Positions 40,986-51,157 of a stretch of 51,958 bases of DNA are shown piece by piece (position 1 is the stretch's first letter; each line of letters starts with the position of its first letter). The stretch is from contig JAAELL010000585.1 in the NCBI GenBank assembly GCA_024226735.1, positions 1-51,958 on the forward strand, written 5' to 3'. Under the pieces are notes generated by a model. The model was not told the DNA's origin, ran no database searches, and worked only from the letters and a program-made list of their open reading frames with translations. The DNA is from a bacterium. Its GTDB lineage: Bacteria; Planctomycetota; UBA1135; GCA-002686595. The position numbers and the translations under genes are program-made.

Positions 40986-43900
40986 ATGATGAACAACGTC
41001 ACGGTCGCTCTCGCTCTTCTGCCCATCACCGTCGCTTCGACCCGCAGTCCGGTCCAAGACGCGGGTCCTATCGAGCTCGACCAGGGTGCGCGTGTCGTGC
41101 TGATGGGGAGCGGGCTCGGATCGCGCATGCTGCACTTCGGGCACTTCGAGAGCGGCCTGCACTTGCGCTACCCGGGCTCCGAGCTCGTCGTGCGCAACAT
41201 GTGCGACGAGGGCAACACGCCCAGTTTTCGCCCGCACTCCGGCCGTGCGCATCAGCTGGGTTTTCCCGGCGCCGAGGCGTTCCACGCACAGTATACCGCT
41301 GGCCGGACCGCGGACGGGGTCGGGCACTTCGAGACTGAGGAGGAGTGGCTCACGCGCCTGGCGCCCGACGTGCTCATCGCCTTCTTCGGCTTCAACGAGT
41401 CGTTCGAGGGCGGGGCCGGCCTCGACAACTTCCGCGCGGAGCTCGACGCGTTCCTGAAGCACACCAAGAGCCAGCACTACAACGGCACGTCCGTGCCCGA
41501 GCTCGTGCTGGTCTCGCCGACGGGGTTCGAGGACCGCTCGGACGTGATGAGCGTCTCCGACGGGCGCCGCGAGAACGCCAACCTGGCCGCGTACACGTCC
41601 ATGATGGAGGCGGTCGCCAAGGAGAACGACGTCCGCTTCGTCAACGTGTTCAACGCGTCGCTCGAGTGGCAGAACGCCTCGCGCAGGCCGCTGACCGCCG
41701 ACGGCGCGCTCCTGAACGACGCCGGGTACGAGCTGCTCTCGAAGCACCTGCTCGACGCGATCTTCGGCGAGGCAGCGGTTTCGAGCGAGCACGAGGCACT
41801 TGTCCGTGCCGCGGTGAGCGAGAAGAACTGGTTCTGGGTCAACGACTTCAAGATCCCCAACGGGGTCCACGTCTTCGGGCGTCGCTACAACCCGTTCGGG
41901 CCCGCCAACTACCCGTTCGAGATCGACAAGATGCGCCAGATGACGGCGATTCGCGACGAAGCGATCTGGGCGGCCGCGCGCGGCGCGACGCTCGATGTGG
42001 CCGCGCGCGACGCGGCGAGCGCCGAGCTGCCCGCCGTCGAGACCAACTACAAGCCCGGCGGCAAGAACGGCGCTCTGACCTTCCTGACCGGCGCGGAGGC
42101 GCTGGCGACGATCGAGGTGCCCGACGGGTACGCGATCGAGCAGTGGGCGACCGAGGAAGAGTTCCCGGACCTGGCCAACCCGGTCCAACTCGCCTTCGAC
42201 AACAAGGGCCGTCTGTGGGTCGCCACGATGCCGAGCTACCCGCACTACCGGCCCGGCGACCCGCGGCCGGACGACAAGCTGCTCATCCTCGAGGACACCG
42301 ACGGAGACGGCCGAGCCGACAAGCAGACGGTCTTCGCGGATGGGCTCCATCTACCGATGGGGTTCGAGTTCGCGCCGGAGGGGGTCTATCTCTCGCAGGG
42401 CATTCACCTCGTCCTTCTGAAGGACAAGGATGGCGACGATGAAGCGGACGAGCGCGAGATCATCTTCAGCGGCTTCGACGACCACGACACGCACCACGCG
42501 ATCGGCGCCTACTGCGCGGATCCGTCCGGCGCGATCATGATGTGCGAGGGGACCTTCCTGCGCTCGAACATCGAGACGGCCTACGGCCCCGTCCGCGGAA
42601 CGAATGGCGGCTTCTTCCGCTTCCAGCCCCAGCGCCGGCATCTCGAGCGTCACGCCCAGCTCTCGATCCCGAACCCGTGGGGCATCGCGTTCGACGAGTG
42701 GGGGCAGCACTTCTTTCTACACACCTCCGGTCCGAAGACGGAATGGATGCTCCCCGGTTCGATCAAGCCGCGCTACGGCGTGGCGACGCCGGGCAGCAAG
42801 GACCTGATCGAACCGGATCACCGGGTCCGACCGACGTCGGGCATCGAGTTCCTGAGCAGCCGCCACTTCCCCGATGAAGTGCAGGGCGACATGATGCTGA
42901 ACAACAGCATCGGCTTCCTCGGGACCAAGCAGCACAGGGTCGAGGAAGACGGGACGGGATACGCGACGAAGTGGCGCCAGGACCTGACGAAGTCCTCGGA
43001 CGGCAACTACCGTCCGGTCGACCTCGAGGTCGCTCCGGACGGCTCGCTCTACCTCGTCGATTGGCACAACCCGCTGATCGGCCACATGCAGCACAATGCG
43101 CGCGACCCGCACCGTGATCACGACCACGGTCGCATCTACCGCATCACGTACCCGAGTCGGCCGCTCGTCGAGCCGGCCGAGATTGACGGGGCGTCGATCG
43201 GCACGCTGCTCGCGAACCTCACGCTGCCCGAGTACCGCTCGCGCTACCGCACGCGGCGCGAGCTGCGTGGCCGCGATCCCGAGGAGGTTCTGCCCGCGCT
43301 CGCCGACTGGGTCGCGGTGCTGGACGAGACGGATCCGGGTTTCGAGCACCATCTGCTCGAGGCGCTGTGGGTCACGTGGGGCTTCGACCGCGTCGACGAG
43401 GTGCTCTTGCGCCGCCTGCTCGCCGCGCGCGACCACCGCGCCCGCGCGGCCGCCGTGCGCGTGCTGCGGTACAACGCACACCGCATTCCCGAGCAGGTCG
43501 AGCTCCTCCAGCGCGCCGCGCGGGATCCACACGGCCGCGTCAAGCTCGAGGTGATCGCGGCGGCGTCGTGGATCGATCGCGCGGACGGCCTGGCGATCCT
43601 CGCCGAGGCCGCCTACGACCCCTCGGCTCCCGAGCTGAAGCCCAAGGACGAGAACGTCGCGATCCGCAAGAACGGACGGGTGTTCGAGCTACGCCACCCC
43701 GAGATCGCGAAGGCGAAGGTTAGCTCGTTTCGGATGACCGTGCGCAGCGATCAGGGCATCATCAACCTCGCCGAGATGGAGATCACGAGCGGCGGCGAGA
43801 ACGTCACCGCGCGAGCGGAGCTGTCGCAGTCTTCGGAGTACAACGGCGGCCAGTTCCCGATCGCGAACCTCGTCGACGGCGACCGCAAGAACTTCTCCCA

Positions 43901-45116
43901 TACCTCGACGGAGAAGAACCCGTGGATCGAGGCGCGCTTCGACACGCCCGTCGAGATCGAGCGCATCAAGATCTGGAACCGGCCGGACTTCGAGAGGCGC
44001 TTCCACCCGGTCGAGGTCGTGTTCTTCGATGGAGCTCGCGAGCTCGCGAAGCTCGACGTTAGCCTCGAAGAGCAGGTCACGGGCCTCCTCGCCGATTCCT
44101 GGCTCCGCGCTCCGTTCCGGACCGCGGAGGCGCACTTGAACGAGCGGACGAACGAAGAGGAGGTCGTGATCGTGGTGCCCGAGCACCTCGCGGACGACGC
44201 GCGTGAGCAGTATGTGCTCGGAGCCGAAGTCTACGCGCGCGACGGTCACTGCGGGACGTGTCACCAGCCCGATGGGCTCGGGTTGCAGGCGGCCGGCTTC
44301 CCGCCGCTCGCGGGAACCAAGTGGGCGACCGGCGACGAGGACCGCCTGGTCAAGCTGACGCTCAACGGTTTGCTCGGTCCGATGGAGGTCTTGGGCAAGC
44401 CGTACCCGGGGCTCGTCCCGATGACACCCTTCGGCGAGATGCTGAGCGACGAGGAGCTCGCCGCTGTCCTGACCTACGTCCGCAACTCCTTCGGGAACGA
44501 GGCGTCGGTCATCACGCCGGAGAAGATCGCGCAGGTGCGCGTTGCGAGCCAGTCGAAGGTCGGGTTCTACTCGCCCGAAGAGCTCGAGGGTGGAGCCGCG
44601 ACCCAGGGCCGGGCCTTTGTCAAGATGTGGGCGATGGACGACTTCGACGGCGCGTTCGAGAAGCCGCTCTCCGGCCGTTCGTTTGCGAACGGCCGCGCAA
44701 TGTTCGAGGCCGCGACCTGCCAGAGCTGCCACAACATCCAGGGCGAGGGGCGCAACGTCGGCGCGGACCTCTCGCAGCTCGAGTACTCGACCACAGACCT
44801 CTTGCGCCACGTCCTCGAGCCCTCGCTCGCCATCAAGGACGAGCACCGCCTCTTCCGCATCGATCTCGACGACGAGTCGCGCTACTTCGGCCTCATCGTC
44901 GAGCGCGACGCGAAGACGCTACGCGTCGCCGAGAAGCTCCAGGAGCCCGACGACACCGTGGTGATCGAAGTGGACGAGGTCGTCGAGATCGTGCCGCTGA
45001 AGACGTCGCCGATGCCGACGGGGCTGCTCGCGGTCCTGACGCGGGAGGAGATTCTGGACCTCTTGGCGTACGTCGAATCGAACGGCGACGCGGGACATCG
45101 GGCCTTCGTGAAGTAG
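40986..45116 (+). CDS. Giant PVC-type SGNH / propeller / HEAT / di-heme cytochrome c protein
   Basis: The 1376-residue exported protein begins with a short signal peptide. Residues 30-270 are an SGNH-hydrolase-like domain (RVVLMGSGLGSRMLHF; VLIAFFGFNESFEGG; LLNDAGYELLSKHLLD). Residues 380-720 are a dehydrogenase propeller (PDGYAIEQWATEEEFPDLAN; DTDGDGRADKQTVFADGL). A HEAT region follows (about 725-880). Next comes a discoidin/F5-8C-like domain (about 910-1030; PIANLVDGDRKNFSHTS). Two cytochrome c domains end the protein, with heme motifs CGTCH at 1089 and CQSCH at 1245; SPMPTGL near the end supplies a likely axial methionine. It is larger than the 5291-8653 paralogue by the SGNH domain, the discoidin-like domain and one heme. 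Confidence 0.9.
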   Translation: MMNNVTVALALLPITVASTRSPVQDAGPIELDQGARVVLMGSGLGSRMLHFGHFESGLHLRYPGSELVVRNMCDEGNTPSFRPHSGRAHQLGFPGAEAFHAQYTAGRTADGVGHFETEEEWLTRLAPDVLIAFFGFNESFEGGAGLDNFRAELDAFLKHTKSQHYNGTSVPELVLVSPTGFEDRSDVMSVSDGRRENANLAAYTSMMEAVAKENDVRFVNVFNASLEWQNASRRPLTADGALLNDAGYELLSKHLLDAIFGEAAVSSEHEALVRAAVSEKNWFWVNDFKIPNGVHVFGRRYNPFGPANYPFEIDKMRQMTAIRDEAIWAAARGATLDVAARDAASAELPAVETNYKPGGKNGALTFLTGAEALATIEVPDGYAIEQWATEEEFPDLANPVQLAFDNKGRLWVATMPSYPHYRPGDPRPDDKLLILEDTDGDGRADKQTVFADGLHLPMGFEFAPEGVYLSQGIHLVLLKDKDGDDEADEREIIFSGFDDHDTHHAIGAYCADPSGAIMMCEGTFLRSNIETAYGPVRGTNGGFFRFQPQRRHLERHAQLSIPNPWGIAFDEWGQHFFLHTSGPKTEWMLPGSIKPRYGVATPGSKDLIEPDHRVRPTSGIEFLSSRHFPDEVQGDMMLNNSIGFLGTKQHRVEEDGTGYATKWRQDLTKSSDGNYRPVDLEVAPDGSLYLVDWHNPLIGHMQHNARDPHRDHDHGRIYRITYPSRPLVEPAEIDGASIGTLLANLTLPEYRSRYRTRRELRGRDPEEVLPALADWVAVLDETDPGFEHHLLEALWVTWGFDRVDEVLLRRLLAARDHRARAAAVRVLRYNAHRIPEQVELLQRAARDPHGRVKLEVIAAASWIDRADGLAILAEAAYDPSAPELKPKDENVAIRKNGRVFELRHPEIAKAKVSSFRMTVRSDQGIINLAEMEITSGGENVTARAELSQSSEYNGGQFPIANLVDGDRKNFSHTSTEKNPWIEARFDTPVEIERIKIWNRPDFERRFHPVEVVFFDGARELAKLDVSLEEQVTGLLADSWLRAPFRTAEAHLNERTNEEEVVIVVPEHLADDAREQYVLGAEVYARDGHCGTCHQPDGLGLQAAGFPPLAGTKWATGDEDRLVKLTLNGLLGPMEVLGKPYPGLVPMTPFGEMLSDEELAAVLTYVRNSFGNEASVITPEKIAQVRVASQSKVGFYSPEELEGGAATQGRAFVKMWAMDDFDGAFEKPLSGRSFANGRAMFEAATCQSCHNIQGEGRNVGADLSQLEYSTTDLLRHVLEPSLAIKDEHRLFRIDLDDESRYFGLIVERDAKTLRVAEKLQEPDDTVVIEVDEVVEIVPLKTSPMPTGLLAVLTREEILDLLAYVESNGDAGHRAFVK

Positions 45117-45133
45117 GGCCGGGAATCACTCCC

Positions 45134-45816
45134 GTGCCCGGCAGGCGATTGACCTCGGAGGACGAAGCAGCGTCGCAGGGCTTCGATCGGGCGGCGCGCA
45201 ATCTCGAACGTTGGCGCGAGGCGCGCCGAGCGTTCCCGCCGCCGCATCGTACGGTCGTGTTCGCCGGTGACTGGGGCATGGTCACGCAGGCCCTGACCCG
45301 CCGCTACGGCGGGTGCTTTGCCGCGCTGGACATGGCCAACGCTTTCGTCCCTGGAGGTGGCTACGTCGAGGGCATGACCGCGCAGGAGGGGAACATGTTT
45401 CGCCGCACCGACTGTCACCTACGCATCGATGCGGAGATGCTCGTGGAGGAACGCGAGCGCTACCGGCCGGCGCTGACTTCTCTCATCTCGGGCGAGGGCG
45501 GCCGCGTCTACTTGGACACGGGAAATCCGCGCGTGTGCATCCGCGGACCCGAGGACCGCGGCCGGGACGACTTGGGCTACGCGTGGTTGGAGCAGGACGA
45601 GGTCTTTCTGTTCTATGAGTTGCGCACCCGGCCGAACGGGTCGCACTGATCTAGCGGGAGTGCATCGCTGCGGTGCCGGATGCCTTCGACCTGGTCGCAT
45701 TCGCCGTCTTTCCTTCGGGCTACGGGCCCGACAACTACGCGGCGTTCGCAGACGTACGCGTAGTACGTGACGGTCGCGCGGGTCGCGCCCGTGCCTTGGA
45801 GCTCAGTCGGGTGTGA
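45134..45816 (+). pseudogene. Macro-domain / PARG-like gene, disrupted near its 3' end
   Basis: From GTG 45134 the first frame (171 residues, stop 45649) contains DMANAFVPGGGYVEGMTAQE and GNMFRRTDCHL. This resembles the ADP-ribose-binding and catalytic loop of microbial-type poly(ADP-ribose) glycohydrolases (GGG...QEE), with QEG in place of QEE. It stops after FLFYELRT. In another frame at 45664-45816 a sensible fragment appears: AFDLVAFAVFPSGYGPDNYA, then AFADV. I read it as the natural C-terminus of the same fold, so about 100 residues are missing and the gene is broken. The start is uncertain: GTG 45134 lies in the loop of a small hairpin (45118-45142). Confidence 0.55.
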
Positions 45817-47890
45817 ACATGCAGTACAGGAGCGGGACGTCCTCGCGGTAGCTGCCGTCGACGGGGGAGACGTCGCCCCCCGCATGTTGCCAGCCCTCCG
45901 CGCTCAGCGAGAGCCGCAGAGGTTTCTCGGGGTGCCGGCACGTGAGCTTGCCCTCGCCATCGGTGAAGCCGAGCGAGGTGCCATCGGCGAGGACCTCGAC
46001 GCCGCCCAGGGGACGGCCGGCGCCGTCGCGTGCGTTCAGGCGATAGCTCCACCCGCAGCGCATGGGCGCCTCGACCTCGACGCGGTCGTCGAAGACGTGC
46101 ACGCGGCACGCGTCGTGCACGAGCTCGTAGTACCCGGAGGCGCGCACGGCCCAGCTGAATGCCGCCTCGATGGGAACGTCGCGTAGGCTGAGCGCGCCGT
46201 CGAGCGAGCGGCTCAAGACCGCGCGGCCGTCCGCGGTGTGCAGGACCTCGAACGCTTCGAGCGCGCGGCCCGTCTCCGCGTCGAACACATCGAAAACGAA
46301 AGGCCGCACCTGCGCGGGGCGCTCGGCGTAGAACTCGATCGGCGCCGCCCCGGGAGCGGTCGGAATCGTATCGGCAACGAGCGTGTGGGTCTCGTCGAGC
46401 GCGAGCTGCACGATGTAGTCGCCCTGCGGGACCGCGTCGAAGCGGAAGGCGCTGACGGCACACCCGTCGTGGTTGATCGTGGAGAGGCGCTGCACGATCA
46501 ATCCCCCGGTCCCGTTCATCCCGCGCAGGACGGCGGACCCGGTCGGCGGCGCGGCAGGCGCCTCACCGAGCGATACGACGCGCCCGACGATGGAGCCCGC
46601 ACCCGGTGCCGGCTCGAGAACGAACGCGAGCTCCTCGATGTGTCCGGCGGTGATCGCGACGCTCCGCGTGACGCGTGGGCGCAGCTCGTGGCGTGCTTCG
46701 ACCGTGACGGGCCCCACCTCGATGGCGCCGAGCTCGAACGCGCCGTCGGCGCCGCTGAGGACGGAGCGAGTCGTGCCCGTCGCAGTCGACCTGACGAGGA
46801 TGCGCGTGCGCGCAAGCGGGGCGCCGCTCGGGTCGGTCACGCGACCGCTGATGCCGCCCGCGGCGATCGCCGTGAGCTGCGCGGGCTGCGGCGCTTGGCC
46901 GACGACTTGGTGCACCGTCGCGCGCGCGGCGCGCGCGGTCCCGCGCTGCCACACCAGGAGCTCCCACGGTCCCTTCTCCTGCGGAAGCAACCAGGTGTCG
47001 GCCGGACCGAAGCGGACCCAGCCGCGGTCCTCGCCACGCACGGACGCGACGGGCCACTGCGAGCTGGAGCGCGGGGCGAGGTAGGCGAGCCACTCGCCGC
47101 TCGTCGAACCCCCTTCCAGGCGGCTCCTGTCCAGGCGGCTCCAGTCCAGCCGGTAGGTCGGCCCCGAGGGCACGCGGAGCTCGAAGGGCTTCTCCGCCTC
47201 CTGCGGCGCGACCGCGATGCCCTCGGGCCAGTGCCGTGCGGCCGCATCGTGGTCGACGAGCCGCAGCTCGAGCTCGCCACGCGCATTCCTCAGGTCGGGG
47301 CTCCAGGTCCCGTCGTCGTTCGTGCGGCCGCTCGCCCTCGTGCCGGACAGGGTAGCGAAGCACAGCGCGAAGTCGGGCAGCGGCTCGCCCGTCCGATCGT
47401 CGAGCAAGCGCAGCGTCAGCGCGCTCGGCACGAGCCACACCTCGAACACCGTCTCCGCCGCGCTGGCGGACAGCTGTGCCGGTGCCTTTTCGACGCGCCA
47501 GCCCGCCGGGGCGGCGAGCTCCGGCGCGAGCTCGCGCCCGGGCGGAACCTCGAACGCCAACCGGCCGTTCGCGTCGGCCACCGACTCGCCGGTGAGCCCG
47601 GCGAACTTCAGGCGGACACCCGCGAGGGGCGCTCCGTCCGAGCGCTGGCGGCAGTGCCCGATGAGGGTGCACCGTCCGGTAGCGGCGATCTCTTCGCGTT
47701 GGGCCGACGGTCGCGTGGGCCGCGCGTGCACGAGCGGCGCCTGCGCCCGCGGCGTGGCGAGCGACCGTTCGGCTTCGCTGTGAAGCGGCTCCGTGTCCGC
47801 CGGTGAGGCGGCCGGGGCCGCGAACCAGGCGGCGAACGCGAGGAGCGTGCCGCAGGCGAGCCAGGTGGTGTTGCGTCGGGAGAGCTTCAT
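45803..47890 (-). CDS. Secreted carboxypeptidase-regulatory-like (Ig-fold) protein
   Basis: The 695-residue protein has an N-terminal hydrophobic segment (TWLACGTLLAFAAWFAAPAA) and no enzyme domain. It is built from CarboxypepD-regulatory-like repeats: GHCRQRSDGAPLAGVRLKFA, then LRLLDDRTGEPLPDFALCF, GGISGRVTDPSGAPLARTRI and LNARDGAGRPLGGVEVLADG. Such folds mediate protein contacts at the cell surface. AAGGAG precedes ATG 47890, which lies 19 bases after the tetraheme gene, so they form an operon. It resembles the extracytoplasmic part of the sigma-factor fusion at 30653-33865. Confidence 0.82.
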   Translation of the reverse strand: MKLSRRNTTWLACGTLLAFAAWFAAPAASPADTEPLHSEAERSLATPRAQAPLVHARPTRPSAQREEIAATGRCTLIGHCRQRSDGAPLAGVRLKFAGLTGESVADANGRLAFEVPPGRELAPELAAPAGWRVEKAPAQLSASAAETVFEVWLVPSALTLRLLDDRTGEPLPDFALCFATLSGTRASGRTNDDGTWSPDLRNARGELELRLVDHDAAARHWPEGIAVAPQEAEKPFELRVPSGPTYRLDWSRLDRSRLEGGSTSGEWLAYLAPRSSSQWPVASVRGEDRGWVRFGPADTWLLPQEKGPWELLVWQRGTARAARATVHQVVGQAPQPAQLTAIAAGGISGRVTDPSGAPLARTRILVRSTATGTTRSVLSGADGAFELGAIEVGPVTVEARHELRPRVTRSVAITAGHIEELAFVLEPAPGAGSIVGRVVSLGEAPAAPPTGSAVLRGMNGTGGLIVQRLSTINHDGCAVSAFRFDAVPQGDYIVQLALDETHTLVADTIPTAPGAAPIEFYAERPAQVRPFVFDVFDAETGRALEAFEVLHTADGRAVLSRSLDGALSLRDVPIEAAFSWAVRASGYYELVHDACRVHVFDDRVEVEAPMRCGWSYRLNARDGAGRPLGGVEVLADGTSLGFTDGEGKLTCRHPEKPLRLSLSAEGWQHAGGDVSPVDGSYREDVPLLYCMFTPD

Positions 47891-47909
47891 CGAAAACTCC
47901 TTGGGGATC

Positions 47910-50567
47910 TCACCAGTGTCGAATCTTCTCGAGGTACTGATCGAACTGCGCATCGAAGAGAGGGGAGTGCTCGCGGTCGTGGCAGCGCATGCAGTCCGCC
48001 TTGTCCATCGAGCGCCGGATGTTGTCGCGCGACGGCTGGACGGCGTGCGCGCGGCCACCGCCGTGGCACATCTCGCAGCCGACGCCGAGGAGGGGAGCGT
48101 CGGTGCGATCCCAGGTCACTCCGCCGGACTCCGGGCCCTCGCCGAGACCGACGACGTGGCACTGCACGCACTTGGGCACCATCTGCCGTTGGACCTTGAG
48201 CAGAGTGTTGTAAGCCTGGCCGTGGTCGCTCGCGCGCCACTTCTGATACGTGCCGGCGTGGCAGCTCGCGCATGCGTCCGAACCCGCGTACCCGTCTCCC
48301 GCGTTGCCGGGAAAGAGCGCTTCGAGCTCCCAGGCCCGTTCGTTGGCGATCGAGGCGTAGTGGCGGTCGATCCGGGCTCGGGTCGCCGGGTCGTCTTGCA
48401 CCTCGTCGCCCAGCTCAACCGTCTCGACGTCCGCGTGGATCAGGCGTCCCGGGGCGTCGAACGCGAGTCGCACCTTGCCGACGGCGTACGCCTCCGCCGA
48501 GAAGTAGAACACCGCGGTCTCGCCGATCGCCGCGGACGCGGCGCGGGCCAGGATTCGGCGTTCTCCGCCCTGGATCGACTCGCTGAGCAGCGCATCGTTG
48601 GAGGACAGTACGGCGTCGACCTCGGGATTGGCGGCGACGAGCGCGTCGATCGTCGCGGGGTCGAGTGCGCCGCACACGAGGACGACGTCGGGCGGAGCCT
48701 CTGAGTGCAGCAACGAGTCGACGAGGCGCGTGACCTCGGCTACGGGGTCGTGGACGCGGAAGTCCGCGTGAAACGAACGGGCGAGCCAGTGGGCGTTGTC
48801 CTTGCGGCGCCACTGCAGGCTGCTGGCCGCGATGAGCGCGATGCGCTTGCCGGAACGGTTCACGATCGTGTGTGTCGGCGCAATCGGGCTGCCGTCGGCG
48901 GCGCGCAGGGTGGCGCTGGATCCGCGTGGCTGTTTGCCGTGCGTGTGGCGGTGCAGAACGTCGAAGACGTCTTCGACCAAGAAGTCGTAGCGCGCGCTGT
49001 CGAACAGCTCGTCGATCAGCTCGATCTTCGCGGCTGCGTGTGGCTCGAGGGTCCCGTCGTGGCGCTCGTAGCGGTCGCCGAGGTCGATCGTGATCACGTC
49101 TTCGAGGGAGGTGAGGCGGATGCGCTCGAGCGCGGCCCGGCGCCGCGCGGCGCCGCCGAGCTGGCTGACTGCGCAGCCGCACGTCTCCAGGAATCCCTTC
49201 GTGTCTGCGCTCACCGCGAGCGTCATTCGCAGCGCCGCGCCGGATCGAGGCTCGCGCGGAAGGGGCCGAGTAGCGGGGAGCGCAGAGCAGAAGTCGCCCT
49301 GCACATCGCCGTACTGCGTGCGCCAATCGATCAGCTCGCGCACGCACGCGGGTGTGTCGCCGCCCGTGACGGAGGCGTAGATGCCGCGCAGCTCGTCGAG
49401 GGTTGGCGGGACGCTCGCGTCGCGGCCAGCGACCTGTGCCAAGACGTGGCCGAGCGTGACGGGGCAGGTCGCGCGCTGCCAGCCGACGCGCTGAATGCCC
49501 GGAGCGCCCGCGCCCGGACCGCTGGCGACGGGGTAGGCGTGCGGAGCGAGGCCGACGTACATCGCGCGGCGGGCGCGCGCAGGGTCGACGCCCTCCAGGG
49601 GCGGCTCCCCGCTACGGTTCAGCTCGCGCGCAATCGCTTCGGCCAAGAGCTCGATCGAGGCGTGCAGGAGCCACGCCTGTTCGGGCCAGTCGACGTCGGC
49701 GGCGCGCCACCTGCGCTGCGTCTCGCGCCAGAGGAGCTGACGTCCGACCGCCAGCGCCTCGTCCCAGGTACGTGCCTGACGCCCGAGGACGACCGGCCCC
49801 GACCACGGCTCGTCGAACAGGATCGGCGCCGTCGCGGCGCCATCACCGGACCAGATCACGTCGATCGGAGCGGTCGTGCCGAAGCCCGGCAGCACGGTCC
49901 GCGCGGCGGCGGCGGTCGAGCCCAGCCACGAGCGTTGCTCATGCGTGGGAGCGTCCGCTCCGCGCGGTAGCAGGACCGAGATTCCCGCAGCGCCGAGCCG
50001 CAGAGATGTGAAGTCACCGTGGGCGAGGACGCCGGCCCCGACGCGTGCGGCCCAGGCTGGACCGGTGCTCGCCAGCGTCGTCCTTCCGGGGCTGCCGGAC
50101 GAGTCGACCTCGATCCCGTCGCAAGCCTCGAGTGCCAATCCGTCCGGAACGAGCGACGCGATCGCCATTGCGCTCCAGCTCGCACTCGTGAAGGAACGCG
50201 CGGCCGGATCGGCTCCCTGCTCGAGCTCGATACGCCAACGGTAGATGCCTGCGCCGGGCGCGAGCGTGTGTCTCCACTTGCCGGTCGCGTCGCACTTCCA
50301 ACCCTTGGCGTCGCGCAGCCGTTCGCGCATCGTCGCCGGATAGGCGAGAGCGACGCCGGGACACTCGGAGCTCGTGCGCAACTCGACCCAGGCGCCCGTC
50401 GCGCGGGGCGAGAGCGTCATGCTCCACGCGGCGACCGACGCGCCTTGGCGCATGACGTGATTCGCGAGCAGGACCGGAGGCGCAATGGCGATCGCGAGCC
50501 AGAGGCCGCGCACGGCTCGCTGGGACGAGCGACTCCTGCGGGAGAAGCGGTTGGTGACGGTCGGCAT
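47910..50567 (-). CDS. Tetraheme cytochrome c with UshA-like metallophosphatase domain
   Basis: The 885-residue protein has an N-terminal membrane anchor (GLWLAIAIAPPVLLANHV). Residues 40-440 are of unknown fold. Residues 450-745 resemble an UshA/5'-nucleotidase-like domain with DTKGFLETCGCAVSQLGGAA (C463-G-C465), the spot where relatives carry a selenocysteine or cysteine pair; ITIDLGDRYERHD follows. The usual metallophosphatase metal ligands are not all evident. Four heme motifs end the protein: CASCH (766), CVQCH (800), CEMCH (831) and CMRCH (859), like cytochrome c554 domains. AGGAG before ATG 50567 fixes the start. It is probably a periplasmic redox protein; the electron donor and acceptor are unknown. 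Confidence 0.85.
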   Translation of the reverse strand: MPTVTNRFSRRSRSSQRAVRGLWLAIAIAPPVLLANHVMRQGASVAAWSMTLSPRATGAWVELRTSSECPGVALAYPATMRERLRDAKGWKCDATGKWRHTLAPGAGIYRWRIELEQGADPAARSFTSASWSAMAIASLVPDGLALEACDGIEVDSSGSPGRTTLASTGPAWAARVGAGVLAHGDFTSLRLGAAGISVLLPRGADAPTHEQRSWLGSTAAAARTVLPGFGTTAPIDVIWSGDGAATAPILFDEPWSGPVVLGRQARTWDEALAVGRQLLWRETQRRWRAADVDWPEQAWLLHASIELLAEAIARELNRSGEPPLEGVDPARARRAMYVGLAPHAYPVASGPGAGAPGIQRVGWQRATCPVTLGHVLAQVAGRDASVPPTLDELRGIYASVTGGDTPACVRELIDWRTQYGDVQGDFCSALPATRPLPREPRSGAALRMTLAVSADTKGFLETCGCAVSQLGGAARRRAALERIRLTSLEDVITIDLGDRYERHDGTLEPHAAAKIELIDELFDSARYDFLVEDVFDVLHRHTHGKQPRGSSATLRAADGSPIAPTHTIVNRSGKRIALIAASSLQWRRKDNAHWLARSFHADFRVHDPVAEVTRLVDSLLHSEAPPDVVLVCGALDPATIDALVAANPEVDAVLSSNDALLSESIQGGERRILARAASAAIGETAVFYFSAEAYAVGKVRLAFDAPGRLIHADVETVELGDEVQDDPATRARIDRHYASIANERAWELEALFPGNAGDGYAGSDACASCHAGTYQKWRASDHGQAYNTLLKVQRQMVPKCVQCHVVGLGEGPESGGVTWDRTDAPLLGVGCEMCHGGGRAHAVQPSRDNIRRSMDKADCMRCHDREHSPLFDAQFDQYLEKIRHW

Positions 50568-50645
50568 GGGGGGCTCCTGTGAGAAGCCGACCGGGCCCGT
50601 CGTCCCTTGCAGCGACGTCGAGCGCGGTCGGCGTGGCATGCGGGC

Positions 50646-50897
50646 CTACGGCCAGATGTTGCCGGCGGAGTCCGAGCAGGTCCAGAAGGTGCCGGAGTAC
50701 GTCAAGAAGCAACCGGTGGTGGTGTTCTGGGTCACGCACGCACCGCTCTGGTTGACTTGCGTGCAGATCGAACGCGGCACGGGGACGATGTCGAGCGGGA
50801 CCGCCATCGGTCCTTGGGGAACGGCTTCGGCACTCGTCGAGAACATGGCGCCAGCGATGGCGGTGCAAACGAGCGAAAGGACAGCGATGGATTTCAT
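50646..50897 (-). CDS. Small secreted protein with four cysteines
   Basis: The 83-residue protein has a clear signal peptide (MKSIAVLSLVCTAIAGAMFS, cleavage near AEAV). The mature part, about 55 residues, has four cysteines in ICTQVNQSGACVTQNTTTGC and WTCSDSAGNIWP, which could form two disulfides. I do not recognise a family. It is the first gene of the minus-strand operon, 78 bases before the tetraheme gene and opposite the divergent sigma factor. It may be a ligand, sensor or substrate of that system; this is inference. Confidence 0.65.
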   Translation of the reverse strand: MKSIAVLSLVCTAIAGAMFSTSAEAVPQGPMAVPLDIVPVPRSICTQVNQSGACVTQNTTTGCFLTYSGTFWTCSDSAGNIWP

Positions 50898-50926
50898 GAT
50901 TCGTCTTCTCATCAAGAGGTTTGTCT

Positions 50927-50958
50927 TCTTGGCAAGAGGTTGCGCCTTCTTGCCAAGA
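50927..50958. promoter_or_regulatory. Inverted repeat in the divergent region
   Basis: TCTTGGCAAG (50927-50936) and CTTGCCAAGA (50949-50958) form a perfect 10-bp inverted repeat with a 12-base spacer, 30 bases upstream of ATG 50897. A partial copy of the flank (CATCAAGAGGT) lies just before it. It could be a transcription-factor operator or a 5' UTR hairpin of the minus-strand operon. The rest of the 260-base region shows nothing certain. Confidence 0.5.
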
Positions 50959-51157
50959 GAAGCTTTCGCGTGGAAGGACGCGGCGCATGCAGCGTCTGCT
51001 TGCTCTTGGAAATGCGAACGAGCGAAACGTGCTGCGCGCTCATCGCGCTTTTTTTCTCGGGTGTGAAGAATTCCGCGAATCGGCCAACGGTCGATGATCG
51101 GGAAGGCTTGCGAACCATGGACGCACGGACTCGAACCGTTGCCACGGATTCACAGCG

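Noticed and set aside
45752-45768. Hairpin ACGTAC / GTACGT near the end of the carboxypeptidase-like gene
   Set aside because: It is only 6 bp with no T tract, and it lies inside the probable PARG-like remnant, so chance is likely.
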